A DNA stretch of 64,000 nucleotides from Cinnamomum chago (GCA_038049695.1 CP142455.1:31781501-31845500), one strand, 5' to 3'. Positions 24,616-38,600 are shown, counted from the first letter of the stretch. Numbers and translations: made by a program. The notes: generated by a model not told the origin, from the letters alone.

Positions 24616-24769
24616 ATCCAAATGAACATGGAGCTTCAACCTTACTTGTGCCAACTTTGTGGCAAACCTGGCCTGCTGGTCGATGTTCTATGCGCTACAA
24701 TCTAGCCTTCATGAACTTCTACGGACAGCCTTCAACATTGGTTGGAGCCATGAGCATAGATTCTCCCTC

Positions 24770-25320
24770 TGACAGTACCTGTATGATACGGGGCCAGCAA
24801 CCATATGACAGGTAGCCCCGATGATTTCACCGACTCTGCTCCATATCAAGGTAATCTAGAAGTCTTCACAGGGGAGAATACCGCTCTTACCATTCATCGT
24901 ATTGGTACTGTAGCTCTTAAGCCATAAGACTTTTCTCATAATGTGATGTATTGTATGTACCTTGGGTGGAAAAAAATCTGATATATGTAGCTCAACTTGC
25001 TGGAGGTAAGCTCTGGGCATTCGAGTTTCATCCTGTGGGCTGTATTGTGAAGGATTTTAAGACAGGGAAGGAGATCAGGAGAGGAAAGAATTGCGGGCGT
25101 CTCTACAGCCTTGCAATGAGCACTCCCAATTCCAGGTTCATCTCAAGACTCAATTCTGCACCCTTTAAGCTCTTGCACAAGCGTTTAGGTCATATCCATT
25201 ATGCTCGTTTAAATAATTTTCATAAACTTGGTCTTTTTTTTTTACAAATAAATGCTCTTATGCTCTATGTAAAAGTAGCCAAGAGGGACCAGTGGATAGT
25301 GTCACACTATCTAGGGTAGG
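24770..25320 (+). mobile_element. Second old Ty1-copia fragment (protease / pre-integrase region)
   Basis: Reads HMTGSPDDF near 24805, then YVPWVEKNLIYVAQLAGG, FHPVGCIVKDFKTGKEI, GRLYSL and LLHKRLGHIHYARLNN, all typical of the copia protease to pre-integrase region. The sequence differs from the relic before it, so it is likely another element or lineage. It is a broken fragment without LTRs. Confidence 0.75.
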
Positions 25321-25754
25321 AAGCTTTGTTAGCTTCCGCACACCATGAGCGTCTCTCTTTCAATCAATATCCTACGACGGGAGTTCGTTTTTGGTTGTCC
25401 AGAAGAATGTGTTGGGACTGGCAGCGATGTATAGTGCTAATAACGTTTGGTTTCTGCTTATTGGATCATAAGGTCCAATCAGTGTGAAATACCGAGGATC
25501 GTCAGTACTGTTTCCCGGAATAAGGCGAGGTGAGCTCTCACTGTTCCTTTCAAACATGTTATACTGTCTCCCTCTCGTCCTCACAACTTTAGGCAGAACA
25601 TTGTCTATTAGACCTAAAAAAATTTAGTACGGCTATGGAAAATGGTATAACAAGATGATGACATCGACTATGGAAAATGGCATAACATGATGAAGACATT
25701 CTTATTTAATATTATGGAAAGGTTCAGTGTGCGCTCATGGCGGAGTGATTTGGA
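25321..25754. other. Unassigned stretch between copia and mitovirus-like fossils
   Basis: A 70-codon minus-strand frame at 25372-25584 has no family I can name. A short near-duplicate (ACTATGGAAAATGG twice, about 25634 and 25668) lies beside it. Confidence 0.3.
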
Positions 25755-26090
25755 AATCACTCGATGCATATTGGACTTTTAAATAAAGTCCAATTATGCA
25801 TCTTTAGACGTCTTTCAAAGGAGCACTGTATAGCCCTATACCTATTTAGTAGGTGGTTTCTTGCTAGACGCAAGAAATGTGGTTGGCTGTCTCTTGCTTT
25901 GTATTTGAAAGCTTCAGCAGTGTGCCTGAAAAGGTACTACGCTGATTCTTTTGACAAACATGAGGAGCTCCCATTTCCTGTTAGCCTAACAAGAACTGGT
26001 TTACCTCGCTGCATACCATCCTTTCGGAATAAAATATATCTTGTAGCACTTCTGAATTATAGCTTGTTTAATTATATCAAATAAGGGACG
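25755..26090 (+). other. Fossil fragment resembling a mitovirus RNA-dependent RNA polymerase
   Basis: The translated stretch holds SRWFLARRKKCGWLSLALYL, RYYADSFDK and PVSLTRTGLPRCIPSF. This resembles the conserved N-terminal part of mitovirus RdRp (family Mitoviridae), where SLTRxGxPRxIPxFHR is characteristic. Copies of such sequences are known in plant mitochondrial and nuclear genomes. Only about 100 residues are recognisable, and the palm domain with GDD is not here, so it is a broken fragment, probably old. It may have come by way of a mitochondrial DNA transfer. The assignment rests on remembered motifs only. Confidence 0.55.
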
Positions 26091-27025
26091 AGAATTCCTT
26101 ATTACTAGGGAACTGTGTCCCTGCAATTGTCCATGGCATTTCGTTGTCATATCCATGACATATCTGGGCATCATAGACCATAAGTTTTGGTAGATTGCTA
26201 TGAATGAGGGGATATAAGGCCTCTACACAATAAGGGGATCGCTACAACCCCTTATCTTAGATATTAATAAAAAAAATAACATTAAATTCTAGCATTTTTC
26301 AATATTCAATATTTTTTGGATATTTTAGCACATTTTTTTTTAACTATCATTCAGCCAGGAATCAGACTTCATGGATTTTTTTTTTTTTCTGATTTTTATC
26401 CACACTACGACGCCGCTACGTACTGCCACTACCACTGCGTATTGTTAACTTTACAAGATTGATTCGCTCTAGATAACTACTTTTAGTTCTTCCTAATCTA
26501 CCCTCGTACATTTCCTCTTTTTAAACCCTTTCTGAGGGGTATTTATATAAATGTACATAGTAAATTTTAATATAAATACTGGGGCACTCCCTCAAAGCAG
26601 TCAGGGCAGTTTTTATGCCAATCTAAGATTGTCAAGTTGTCACAATAGAAAAGGCATTAAGCAGATTCCTTCCTCCCTACTGTCTAGCAGAATTGCAAAC
26701 CTAAAATTCAAGAAACTTCCAGAACATACGCATGAAATGATATGGTAAGCCATAGACCATAACAAGCACCATCAGTGGTAGTAAAGGGTGGAAATGCCAC
26801 AGATATGGCAAGGGCCACTGTATAGAAAGAAAGGCGGAAGCTTATGACCATATCATTTACCTTGTCAAAGACTATATCACAGAAGAAAAACAATTCAATA
26901 TATATATATATATATATTTCCCTATATATATGTATGTAAATGTTACAGAAGAAAACCAAGAAAAGAGAATTAACATGCCTGCTAAATTACATATACAAGG
27001 CTATGGCCTCCAGGAAATTTTGCAG
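26091..27025. other. Downstream flank of VPS34, including its probable 3' UTR
   Basis: The 3' UTR of the minus-strand VPS34 gene should start at 27025 and run leftward; no poly(A) site could be fixed. A TA microsatellite lies at about 26899-26922. A partial MITE-like segment with GCCGCTACGTACTGCC lies near 26410. Confidence 0.5.
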
Positions 27026-27163
27026 TCAGCGCCAGTATTGAGCCCATCGATGAATGGTTTCAACCATTTGAGGAAACAATGCGCTAACGCTGTCATTAAT
27101 GAGATCTTGGAAAAAATGTACAGAGTCCTCATCATCCAAATCCAGTCGAAATTTCTCTTGAAG
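27026..27163 (-). CDS. VPS34: VPS34 last exon with stop codon
   Basis: Encodes [20 protein letters not shown] to HRWAQYWR, then TGA at 27026-27028. The C-terminal helix is needed for lipid kinase activity in the family, and it is intact. Confidence 0.96.
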   Translation of the reverse strand, partial: LQEKFRLDLDDEDSVHFFQDLINDSVSALFPQMVETIHRWAQYWR

Positions 27164-30100
27164 CTGAATCATAAACAAGGATCATTAAGGGTTGTGATCT
27201 TCTTCATTTGATAACATGATAACTCATACATTAAAAAAAAAAAAAGGAACAATAGAGGAGAGAAATTGAAGGGCCAAACAGTGCTCTCTCCCCTTTGGAA
27301 GCTCTTCAAGTTTCAATAAGGAAAAAAAAGAAGAAAGAAAACCCTCCCAGTAGTCCAAAGATAAAAGGAAAAAAGAGGAAGTTAAAAAAAAAAAAAAATG
27401 AAGAGAAGACAAGGAAGAAAAGATGTCTATGTCGCATTCAGTAAGGCTCTCCCTCCATGCTCCATTTTATAATTTCGTTTTTTTTTTTTTTTTTTCTTCT
27501 TGTGAGTTGGTTTTGCACCCATCCAAATAGACTGTACTATTGGATCAAGTGTCAATTTTTTTTCTTTTGATATTAAGTGATTAAAATCTCGGATCATGGA
27601 TGAAGGGGTTAGGGGTATCTTTTTGAGCTGAAATTTGATATCTGGGCTTGAACACATGGATCTTTCCATCCCCCTTTGTCCCATGATCTGTGGGGCCAAG
27701 GAGGTGTGAAGGTAGACCTGTGAGCACCGTACAGGAAAATATCCTACAGTACATACCAGCTGTGGGGGCCCACTTGGGACCCCACATATCATGGGATGGA
27801 GGATCGAAAGATCCAAGTGAGGCCTCCCTAGATATCAAATTTGAAGTCAATCTATTGCCTCTAACTCCTTCATCCGTTGCCCACAAGTTTAACAGATTTG
27901 TATAAAAAGATAAAAGCAGATACTAGATCAAATGGTCCAGTCCATTCTGATTCGTGCAAATTCATGGGATTGGTGATTATTGGGAAAGGAGGAGTGTGCG
28001 GTCTATTCGGATGAGTCATAAGGTGGGCTCCGCTACTTGGAATGTACCATTTTCATCTCTAGTACTCCAAATCCATCTTAGCATGTGCATTTCGGTATTA
28101 TGTACTAGAGCCTGCAGATAGTTGCTTAAGCTTACAACGAACTAAAGTCTCATTTTCATCTTATAGAAATGCCCTTCAATCAGAATGGCACTCGACAATG
28201 GCATAAAACTTGACAGTGTCTCCAATTTTCCCACTATGCTCTCATCTTGTTTGTTGCATAATATAGCCTCCTCCTATTTGCTATGTAACAGTATTACTGG
28301 TACAGTGATACTGCATAACTATTATCAGCAAGTCCCTTATATCTAAGATACTAAATATCAAAACTTACTGATATTAGCTTATATATTATAATTAAGACAC
28401 AAGCTGAAATTACTTTTATACAATATTATACCCATTAAATAGACCATTCTTTACATGGTTTACAATGTAAACGTTGTCGTTAATTATTTACCCATTTGTT
28501 CACTTCATCGTTTTCTTTTCTTATTTTCAAAAAAATAAAATAAAATACAATAGGTAAGAATGAAGTTAGACTTCCTTAGTTAACGTTCTGCACTTGAGTC
28601 CATCACCACAAGGCAAAGGCTTAACTCCATCTCTAAATTTTTTTACTCAAATTCATCTCTAATTTTTTAAGCAATCTTTTATTTTTCTATAAGTTATTTT
28701 CACTGTTTGTAAATGTGTTTTTGTTTTGAATGCAATAAACTAAACTGAAAAACTATAGTATATATTGCTGCTAAATTAACAATTTAACTAATAATTTTTG
28801 AAGATTTAATTAATAAGTTTATTAGAAATTTATTATTTGAATTTAAAAAATTGATGAATTACAAACAAAAATAACGTTGCATTTATGTGAAAGCTAAAAC
28901 AAAGAGGGAAGGTGGCCGTGAAAGAATTAGAGAAATAAAAAGATTGTTAGCTGTGGAAAGTCAAAGGAGTACATTTTCCAGAAATTCATCATAGTTTTTT
29001 ATTAAGAGAAACTTCTCAATTTATACAAGAGGAACGAATAATCTAGAAGAGAAATAACTCAAAATACAAACTAATCCTGATATCTCTAACGGTCTTGGCC
29101 AGACTGTAATACCCACAAGCTTGATCCAACAAACTTATTCCTAATATCTCTAACATCACCTAGTAGATGATAATATCTTAAATATTATTAACAAAAGAGA
29201 TTGGGTGATAGAACTATAGCAATTAAACTAGTGTAAGAGGAAGACATAATTCATATCATTAGTGCATATGCTCCCCAAGCAGGATTAGATTTCAAGAGCC
29301 AATTTTGGGAGGAGATTGATGGTTTACTACGAGAAATTCCAACTAGTGAAAATATTTTCCTAGGAGGGGACTTAAATGGGCATGTAGGAAGGGATAATAG
29401 AAGTTATGAGATAGTGCATGGAGGACAAGCATTTGGAGAAAAGAATGAGTTAGGAGACACTATCTTGGACTTTGCATTTGCATTTGACCTTGTAATAGCA
29501 AACACTTGCTTTAAAAAGAGAGAGGAGCATTTAATTACTTATAAAAATGGAACTAGTAGGAGCAAGATAGACTTTTTCTAGTTAGACAACATGACCTATT
29601 GGATTGTAAAGATTGTAAGGTTATTCGAGGAGAGAGTTTGACCATGCAACATAGGATAGTAGTTTTAGATATTTGCATTAGAAGTAGAAAGAAATGGGTA
29701 GTAACCAAAACATGCCTGATGACAAGGTGGAGGGATTTGAAAGGAGAAAGAGCGACATTATTTAAGGACAAAGTGATAGACAGGGGAGAAAGGAATTTTA
29801 AAGGAGAAACTATAGCGACGTTGAATAAAATTGCTAATTGTATTAGGAAGGTTGCTAAAGAGGTCCTTGGAGAGTCAAAAGGGAAGAGACACAATAATAA
29901 AGAAACCCGGTGGCAAAGTGTAGAGGGTCAGGAGAAAAGACATTGTTACAAAGTTTGGCAGGGTACTAGAAATATGGAAACTATGAGATGTACAATGAGG
30001 AAAATAAAGAGGCTTAGAAAGTAGTAAGTGATGCAAAGTGCAAGGCATATGATGACCTATATAATAGGTTGGGAACAAGAGAAGGAGAAGGATATTTTTA

Positions 30101-32590
30101 AGCTTACAAAAATTAGAGAAGGAAAAAGTAGGGACTTAGATCAAGTCGAATGTATTAAGAGCAATGACCAAAAGGTTCTCGTGAAGGACAACAATATCAA
30201 AGAAAGGTGGAAGGAATATTTAGCATATTTTTAAATGAAGACTATATAGGAGACATACGAACAAAAGTTGATACTTTAGTAGAAAAGCATACTTTTTTTC
30301 ATAGAATTAGGGCGGTGAAAGTGAGGAAAGCATTAAAACAAATGAAGACAAGAAAGGCTACGGGTCCATATGACATATTGATTGAGGCTTGGAAATGCTT
30401 AGGAGAAGTTGGGGAGATTTGGCTAACTAGACTTTTCAATAAGATATTAATGACAAAGAAAATGCCGGATGAAGGGAGAAGAAGTGTTGTAGTACTTATA
30501 TATAAGAACAAGAGAGATATATAAAACCGTAGCAACTATCGTGGTATTAAACTTATGAGTCATACTATGAAGCTATGAGAGAGAGTAATGGAGTAAAGAC
30601 TAAGACAAAAGACCAAGATATCTAAAAATCAATTTTGGTTTTATGCCATAGAGGTCAACGATGGAAGCTATCTTCTCACTTAGACAATTAATGAAAAAAT
30701 ATCGAGCAAAGAAGAAAAATTTGCATATGGTCTTCATCGATCTAGAAAAAACCTACGACAGGGTACCTAAAGATTAAATTTGGTGAGTTTTAAATAAAAG
30801 CAATGTTCCAAGATGTTATATTGAAATTATTAAAGACATGTATGAAGAAGCAATAACGAGTGTGAGAACTACTTATGGAGAGACAGGAGAATTCTCAATG
30901 ACCATAGGTTTACATCATAGGTCAACCCTAAGCCCTGATCTCTTTGCACTGATTACGGATGAGTTAACTGCTCATATTCAAGAAAAGGTACCTTGGTGCA
31001 TGTTATTTATAGATGATAGTGCTAGTAGATGAGTCAAGAGATTGTGCGAAAGCAAAACTCGGGCGATGGCAGGTGGCTTTAGAATCCAAATGCTTTAAAA
31101 TAAGCTGTACAAAGACGGCGTATATGGATTGTAACTTTAGTGGGTATACAGAAAGAATTGAAACTACTGTGAGAATTGAAGACCATGAGATACCACAAAG
31201 TGATTATTTGCACTATCTTGGCTCTATAATTTGTAAGGATGGGGAGATTGATGAAGATGTCGAACATAGGATAAAAGCAGGATGACTGAAGTGGAGACTT
31301 GCCTCTTGAGTGCTTTGTGACCGATGAATGCCAACAAGATTGAAGGAAAGATTTTACACGACAACGATTAGACCAAGTATGACCTATGGAGCAGAATGTT
31401 AGCCAATCAAGAAGCAGCATATGCACAAAATGGATGTAGCAGGGATGGGAATGCTAATGTGGATGTGGTAAAACTAGTAAGGATAAAATTAGAAATGAGA
31501 GCTTTAGAGAGCATTTATGGTAGCAACAATAGGGGATAAAATTAGATAAATCCGTTTGAGCTGCTTTGAGCATGTCCAACGTAGGCCGGTAATGGTGCCG
31601 GTAGGGAAAAGTTTGCCCATGAAAGTTGATGGCCCGCCTAGGGAAAGGGGCAGGCCAAAGAGGACGTGGATGGAGGCGGAAAAATGAATGTGAAGAAGTG
31701 TAACTTATCTGAGAATTTGGCTCAAGATAAATTGGAATGGAGAAACAAAATTTGTGTAGCCGACCCCAACATAGTTTGGATAAGGCTTGATGATGATGAT
31801 TATTATTAACTAAAGTAAATAAAAAACACAAACATAGGCGATATAAAAAATTACAAAAGGGTAAGAAAATATTTAAAGCAAACAGATTTTCTCCTCTTTC
31901 TTTAATTATAAGGTTATTTTTTTCTTTCAAAATTGGAAAAAATTGGTGATAATGTGTACATATGATGACAGTTAGACATTAATGGCCTTTTCTTATATGG
32001 ACTAAGATAATCATTTCCAAGAACCATGCCCGTCTAACAGAGTCTGGACTATGAGCTACTTTTGTCAAAGTATGCTCAAAATTTGGTTGGACAACTATTG
32101 TTATTTTTTCATACTGAACTCCAGTCAAATGCAACCCTCCTCTCTGCATGCTTGGGACCTGCACATGCGGAGGCATGACACTTGGAAGAGGAAAAACCGA
32201 AGTGACTATTAAGGCCAGAAATAATCATGATAAAAAACAAAACCTTTCCATTTTTACTGAAGACACAAGCCCTTTATTGTGATGACTAGAAAATAGATAG
32301 TAGAGAAAACAATAGGTCGATATTCAACAGGAAAGCAAAAAATATAAAATATAAAGACTAAAATAAAATAAAAAAGAAACACTCAGTAATGTGGATTATT
32401 TTTTGTCATTTACTAAAGTATCCATTGCACCGATCAAATGAATTGTCATGATTCCCATTCTATGGGACCAAATGCAAAACTATAGTTGAAGATGATGCAT
32501 GTCCTCTGATTGAGTGTACCGAATATCTGAATATCTAAAACCCCCTCCATACAAGGACTATGTAGCAACAACTCATCACACCAATACAGT

Positions 32591-32630
<40 letters not shown>

Positions 32631-35600
32631 ACCTTAAGAATGCCTTTTTCAGGGTCAGAAGCTATGTCAGGAATATTCGAACCCGCCATCAAATGGAACA
32701 AATTCAAAATAAGGTTGCTAGATTTTCGGAGAATGTTGTATGCTTCACAACAGTAAGATTTGAACCTTGTATAATATTGGCTGCAGAAAAAAATCAAATT
32801 ATATCAATACATGAAACATTGATATTTCAAAATTCAAAATTTCACAGCATGTCCTATCAAGACATCAAACATTAAAATGTTTCAAAACTCAAAGCTTCGC
32901 GGCATGTAGAAGTCATATGCAAAAATTATGACATTAATTAATTGATTAAGCAAGATTATCAAGGCTATTCACAAGTGAACCATGAATCAACATACACACA
33001 ACGTGTGTACTTATGCATGTATGCATTGATGCAGCCCAAGGCCTTAGGTTCTACACAAGACAGCCTGAGGGGGTCCTTCATCACTCATTATGAGATTGAG
33101 ACTTATATGATTGATGAACAGTACAACTGGACTGTCCCTAACCTACAGGCTACCAAATACTAGTGCCTTGGTTGAAGTGTGATTTCATATTTCAGTTTGT
33201 CATAGTAGGAGTACAATTAATGAGTTTTAGTTTGATGCAGGCCCTAGGGTTAGGGCTTGCGTCAAGTGCCGAAACACGTGTGCATAGACACTTCAAACTT
33301 CTCCGCAGATACTTCAACATGAGGATGCACCTCCGAGTGATAGAAAACCCATGATAATTCTATTCGACAATCAAGCCTGAGAAAAAGAGTTCAACAATGC
33401 AATATAAATAGGAAAAGCATACTTGGGGCCTAAGAAAACCTAAACCAATTATAAGAAACTATCTTAATTACAATTAGAAACTTGCTAACTAATAGTTAGG
33501 GAAAAAAAAAGGAAATGAAATATATCCCTAAACTATCTTGGGTGGGACCACTTGTGGGCCCGCTCCGCATCATAGTTTGATTGTGGTTCCCAAAAGTTGG
33601 AGGCAACTCCTAAAAGAGAAAGTGATTGAAAACGTCATGTGCGAGGATTGGGAATTTATTTAAGGGTATGCCAAAGAAATTTGTACTTTGGGAGGATAGT
33701 CGATCTTCCATATACAATGACAAGGCCATGTAGGTCCATCTGAAAGGGAATAAGATGGAAAGGTGCAGATTCTACAGTACATCGTCCAAAGGAGATGAGA
33801 CCAGACCATAGTTGTTAAATTTAGTTTGGTTCAGCAGTGGCCCGAGCCACTGCTGAACCACCCCTTGGAAACACTTTGGAAAGGAATTTCACACCATTGG
33901 CAACCAGATTATGTCAGGAGGAGATTGGAGGCAAGGGATTGGTCGTCAGAGCTGATTGACGAAGAAAGTCTATAGAGAGAATGAGGATAGGAAGGAACGA
34001 AGAAAACCCTAAGAGGGATCAGGGAAATGAGAGGATTTAAAAGAAAGAGATGAGAGGGACGGAGGGAAGAGGGGAGGGGAGGGGGCAGTGGGGGGAAAGG
34101 AGGGTGAGGTACCTGGGTAAAAGAGCTACTGTGGTCTTCCCCCTCCCTTTTCTTCCTATTCCCATTTCCCACTCATCTCATTTTCGCTCTTAGGTTTCTT
34201 TCCCCTCCTCCCTATTTTTGTCAAAAGGGCCTAATGCCCTTTCAAGTTTTTCTTTCTTTTTTATTTTTTTACATACATATGGGTGAAATTTGGGCTTATG
34301 TGAGATTGGCAGCCCACCTATTAGAAATCTAAATGATTAAATGTAAACGCCCTCACAGGTAAGGGCCTTGGCCAATTTTTACCCAATGAGTGAAATATAG
34401 CCAAGGCCCATGCATGAGGGGGACATTTATTTGAGCAGTTTAGATTTTTAATAGGCGGGCCTCACTATGGGGCTACAAAGTTCTTACAAGTCCAAGCCTT
34501 CAAGTATTCAGAAGAATCCAGACTTTTTTCTTTACCAGTACCCTCTAGTACTAGGCCCATTTAGAAAAAGAATAAACCACTAAAATTATTCATTTGGAAA
34601 TTGGCATGTCAAAATAACATATTGTATTATCAAAACAGTAAAATAAGCTAAATACATCATTTATATGTTATTTTAAATTTTAACAATTTTTATGTTTTCT
34701 ACATATATATATATATAGGGGGGTATTCAAGTGAGGAATTCCCTCACAATGTGTGGTGAGGGACTCCCTTTTTGGGGAGGTTTCAAGTACAAAAGGGTGT
34801 ACTCCCTTCAAGTATAAAAGCCCTTTTGTACTTGAAACCTCCCAAAAAAGGGGAGTCCCTCACCACACATGGTGAGGGAATCCCTTACTTGAATATTGCC
34901 CATATATATATATATATATATATATCTGAATGTTCACAAAAATTCCCAATTGGCCGAATCATTTTATTTTGGAGTCAAACTGAAATGGGGTTTGAAATGA
35001 AATTGACAACAATGGACCAAACCCTTTCATGATTTCCACCGATCAGCATTTTAATGATGATCACGGATGTCAGGACTCAAATAAATATGGGGTTTTGATT
35101 TTATTTTTCTCTTTTAACGAAGCTCACAATTTGTTTTCCAAAACATGTCACATGCCTGGAAGTCATACATCAAAGATACCATGAAAAGTTCATTGTCATC
35201 ATCACTAACACCACCATCAAAGCCTTATTCCATCTACCTGGGACCAGCCTTTTGAGTTCTACTTTTCCACTCACCCATTCACCAAAAGCAGTAGTTGTTG
35301 ATGCTGTTATTATTCTCGTTCTTCTTCTTATTTGTTAGAACATTAAGAGAAAGAATGTGATAAGAGGTGATGATCCAATACAAGTTAACATGCTAAATGG
35401 TGATGAACCAATACTAGTTAATATGCTAAATGGATCCAAAATTGAAAAGGCCAACATATGATATCAGCACTATTGATTCATTATTGAAGTCTTATCTCAT
35501 CCGTCTAGGTCTGCTTTGTTAGTTTATGTATCCACTCATCAAAAGAACAAATCTAACCACAAAATTGGAGGGGGGGAAAGATGATGACTAACCTTTCTGC

Positions 35601-38600
35601 TCCACCCATGGCTTCAACCATTTCTTTGCAGAGTTTCATAGGGGGAGGAAACGGCTTGGGATCTCTTCCCAGTATAAAACCAAAATCAACATGGAAAAGG
35701 CGCCCATCATCCCTAAGAAGAAGGTTATCAAGATGCCTGCAAAAATAGATTTTAATCCGTTCAATACATCACTGCAAGAAAGTTACATATACAGCACTGC
35801 TTTGTGAGTGAAAATGTCATAGAAACAAGGGTCGAAACTGGGAAGATCAGATGAGGCCAAGGGCTGTCCAGACTCCTAAGGCCATGGAATGGGACTGGAG
35901 TCCAGTCCCATTCCATGGCCTCAGGACTTGGGCCCAGGACTGGCTTGCATATCAGAGTCGTAAACTCAGGCCTATCCAGCCATCTGATCCATAGACAAAA
36001 AATAAGTACAGATCAAAGCAAGATGACCCTGGCCCAGTTGCAACTTGCAACCCTATTTGAAAGAGGGTCGAGCAGACAGCCATCAGCGATGTCCTCGACA
36101 CATAAAGGCTCAGATGGATTCTTATGTTTATTAGATTGTTCTCCCAGGTGTGTGTATGTGCGCAGAATCAACTGATGCACAAACAATCTCCTTCATTAAT
36201 TTCCTTATGTGATTATCTTTAAGTGACACTGATCTACATGTATCAGGTAGTTCCCAAAATGTTGATAAGAGAAGGATAAAACGTCACATGTATGTTGTTG
36301 GGATGAGAAAAGGAAGATATTATAATCTCATGTAACCTATTCCAGAATATTTTACATGAGTGGAAATATCATTTTGCTATAATTCCATGTCATTTTATAT
36401 TTTGGATTAGTATATGTAAATGAACTACAGAAGAGAACTCAAATAGATAGATCATTAATGGTTTAAGTGCCTTTGTCACCAGATTACAAGCAACAAATGC
36501 ATCAGAGATGTAAACTAAACTGAGAACCAGGAGGAAGAAAAACTGTTCTCCCTTACAAAATTTGGTTGCATTACCTGTCACCTATCCCCAAGATGTATGT
36601 AATAACAGAATAGCCAGCGCAGCTTTTGATAAATGTTTCAAGGCATGTGGCAGTTATCCCAAATGGCCCATCTTCGTCGGGGTGAAATTTCTGGAGATAG
36701 TTCACAATACTGCGATGCTCTGATAGAATCTGTTGAGGAAAGGAACAATTCATCAAGTTTTTGTAACAAGATAGGCAATGTCACAGTAGAGGAAAATTAC
36801 AATGCCTAGCCCCAGAGGATCTTCAGTTTGGTAGAGATCATCTTGTAGTGACCAGATTAAACAGTTGGTGGGACAGCATATGGGAAACACATCAAATAGC
36901 TCCAACACTAGACAACTGTGGACATCTGGTAATTTGCTTGCAAGATGGTAAAAATAAATTGAATTTCAAGAGCCCATAATTGAATGTACAAAGCCCAACA
37001 GTTAGGTTCTTGTAATTTTTCAACAAAGAGAGCCTTATTCTACACACACTTGAAGGCCTTTGCCTATCCAAGGGGAACCCCTCTGGAATGGCAACTGTAG
37101 ATTATCATGTCCTGGCCATTCTTTAATAATACCTTGGAGAACAAGTAATATAGCTACAATATCAATGAAGTAAAAGACTCATAATCCAAGAAAGTAAATG
37201 CGCAGTTCTTGGCTTTTGAGAAGCCATGGAACCAAATTTCCCTTCTTAGGAGCAAAAAAAAAAAAAGAAAAAAAAGAAGGTAATAAGACCCATAATTTGT
37301 TGTCTGATACGATAACAGGCGCAAGTTCTTTGATTGAAAATTAAACAAAAGATAAGTGCCCTCAATATAGAAACCTAATGTGATGGTCTTAGAAAAAACA
37401 GGAATTGGGCTTTTGTTTAATATCAAGTTATCAAATAATGTGGTAAACAAGTTGAGCAGTATAAACATGACTAGCAACACAGGACAGATAACACAGAGCT
37501 TTCTATTGCCTGTGTTTCAGTTAGATCTAATGGAATCATTTACCTGTGCTAAAGAACTTGATGGTATGAATTCCAGTAGTCCTTCATCTTGTCCAGTTGC
37601 TAGCACTCTGTACGGAGTCAAATGCAAGTCAAGATTCTCCAGTTTAAGCAAACGGTCCATGAGAGAAACCATTTGAACAACCTGGATGTAACCACCAAAA
37701 AGCAATGATTTTAAAATTCATATATCCCAGGACCACTTCAGGATTTGTGCACTAGGAGGAGCTTATGTTGCATGGTGAATTCCTAGGGCAAATAGAATCA
37801 AAAACTTGCAAAAACATTACTTTCAGTAAAATAAGAAATGAATTACATAACTCTATTCTTGATTTGGACATTCAATAGCTTATAGATGATTAGAGAGCAT
37901 AGGAAGCTTTTACAAAAGTATTTAAGTTTGAGAAAGACTACCATACTACTACAAGAAAATGTTTTGGCATACTCGTGCATACTGTTGTCTGTATTATTGT
38001 GTAGTACACACCACTAAAAGAAAAGGAGATTGTATGATACATTGCACTAGCATACCAAAACATGCTTTTCTAGTAATATCGTATGACAGTCAGCACTCTG
38101 TAGGACTGCTCCTTTTGCATTTAGTACTTTACCGAATACCTTTGCTAAAGTCAACTAGGAGGTTCAAAAAACAACATGAAAGATATATAATAAAAAGCAG
38201 GAAAGAAAACCAGCAACTACAAAAAAACAGAACTAAACAAGGAGAAAACTATAACAAGATAGAAATATCCTTGTGAGCAATGAGCAAACTGGGAAAACAA
38301 CAATGTCAAAATAATATATAGAAAGGAAATTAACGTAAAAGGGGGAAAAAGTCAACCATCAGCAGAAACTGGTATGACTGCTGATTCCTTTAGTTCTGAC
38401 CAAGCAGATTGTTTGGTCTAAAGACCAGATGCGGTCACAGGCACCAGTCCTAGCCTGACCTATACTAGCTTGATGAAGATTCAGACATTGATCACATAAA
38501 TTTGATTGCCGAAGAATTCATGGAACAACTTGAGAGCCTACAAGGACTGGCCAAGGTGTTGAATGTGTCAGATCAAAGAATGGACCCCAAGGCCCAAACA

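Noticed and set aside
25372-25584. 70-codon minus-strand frame beside the mitovirus-like fossil
   Set aside because: Looked like an organellar protein piece at first, but I could not tie it to any named family, so no gene call.
33909-34172. 87-codon Pro/Ser/Leu-rich minus-strand frame
   Set aside because: It is the complement of a purine-rich AGGGAGG stretch within a VPS34 intron and has no domain.
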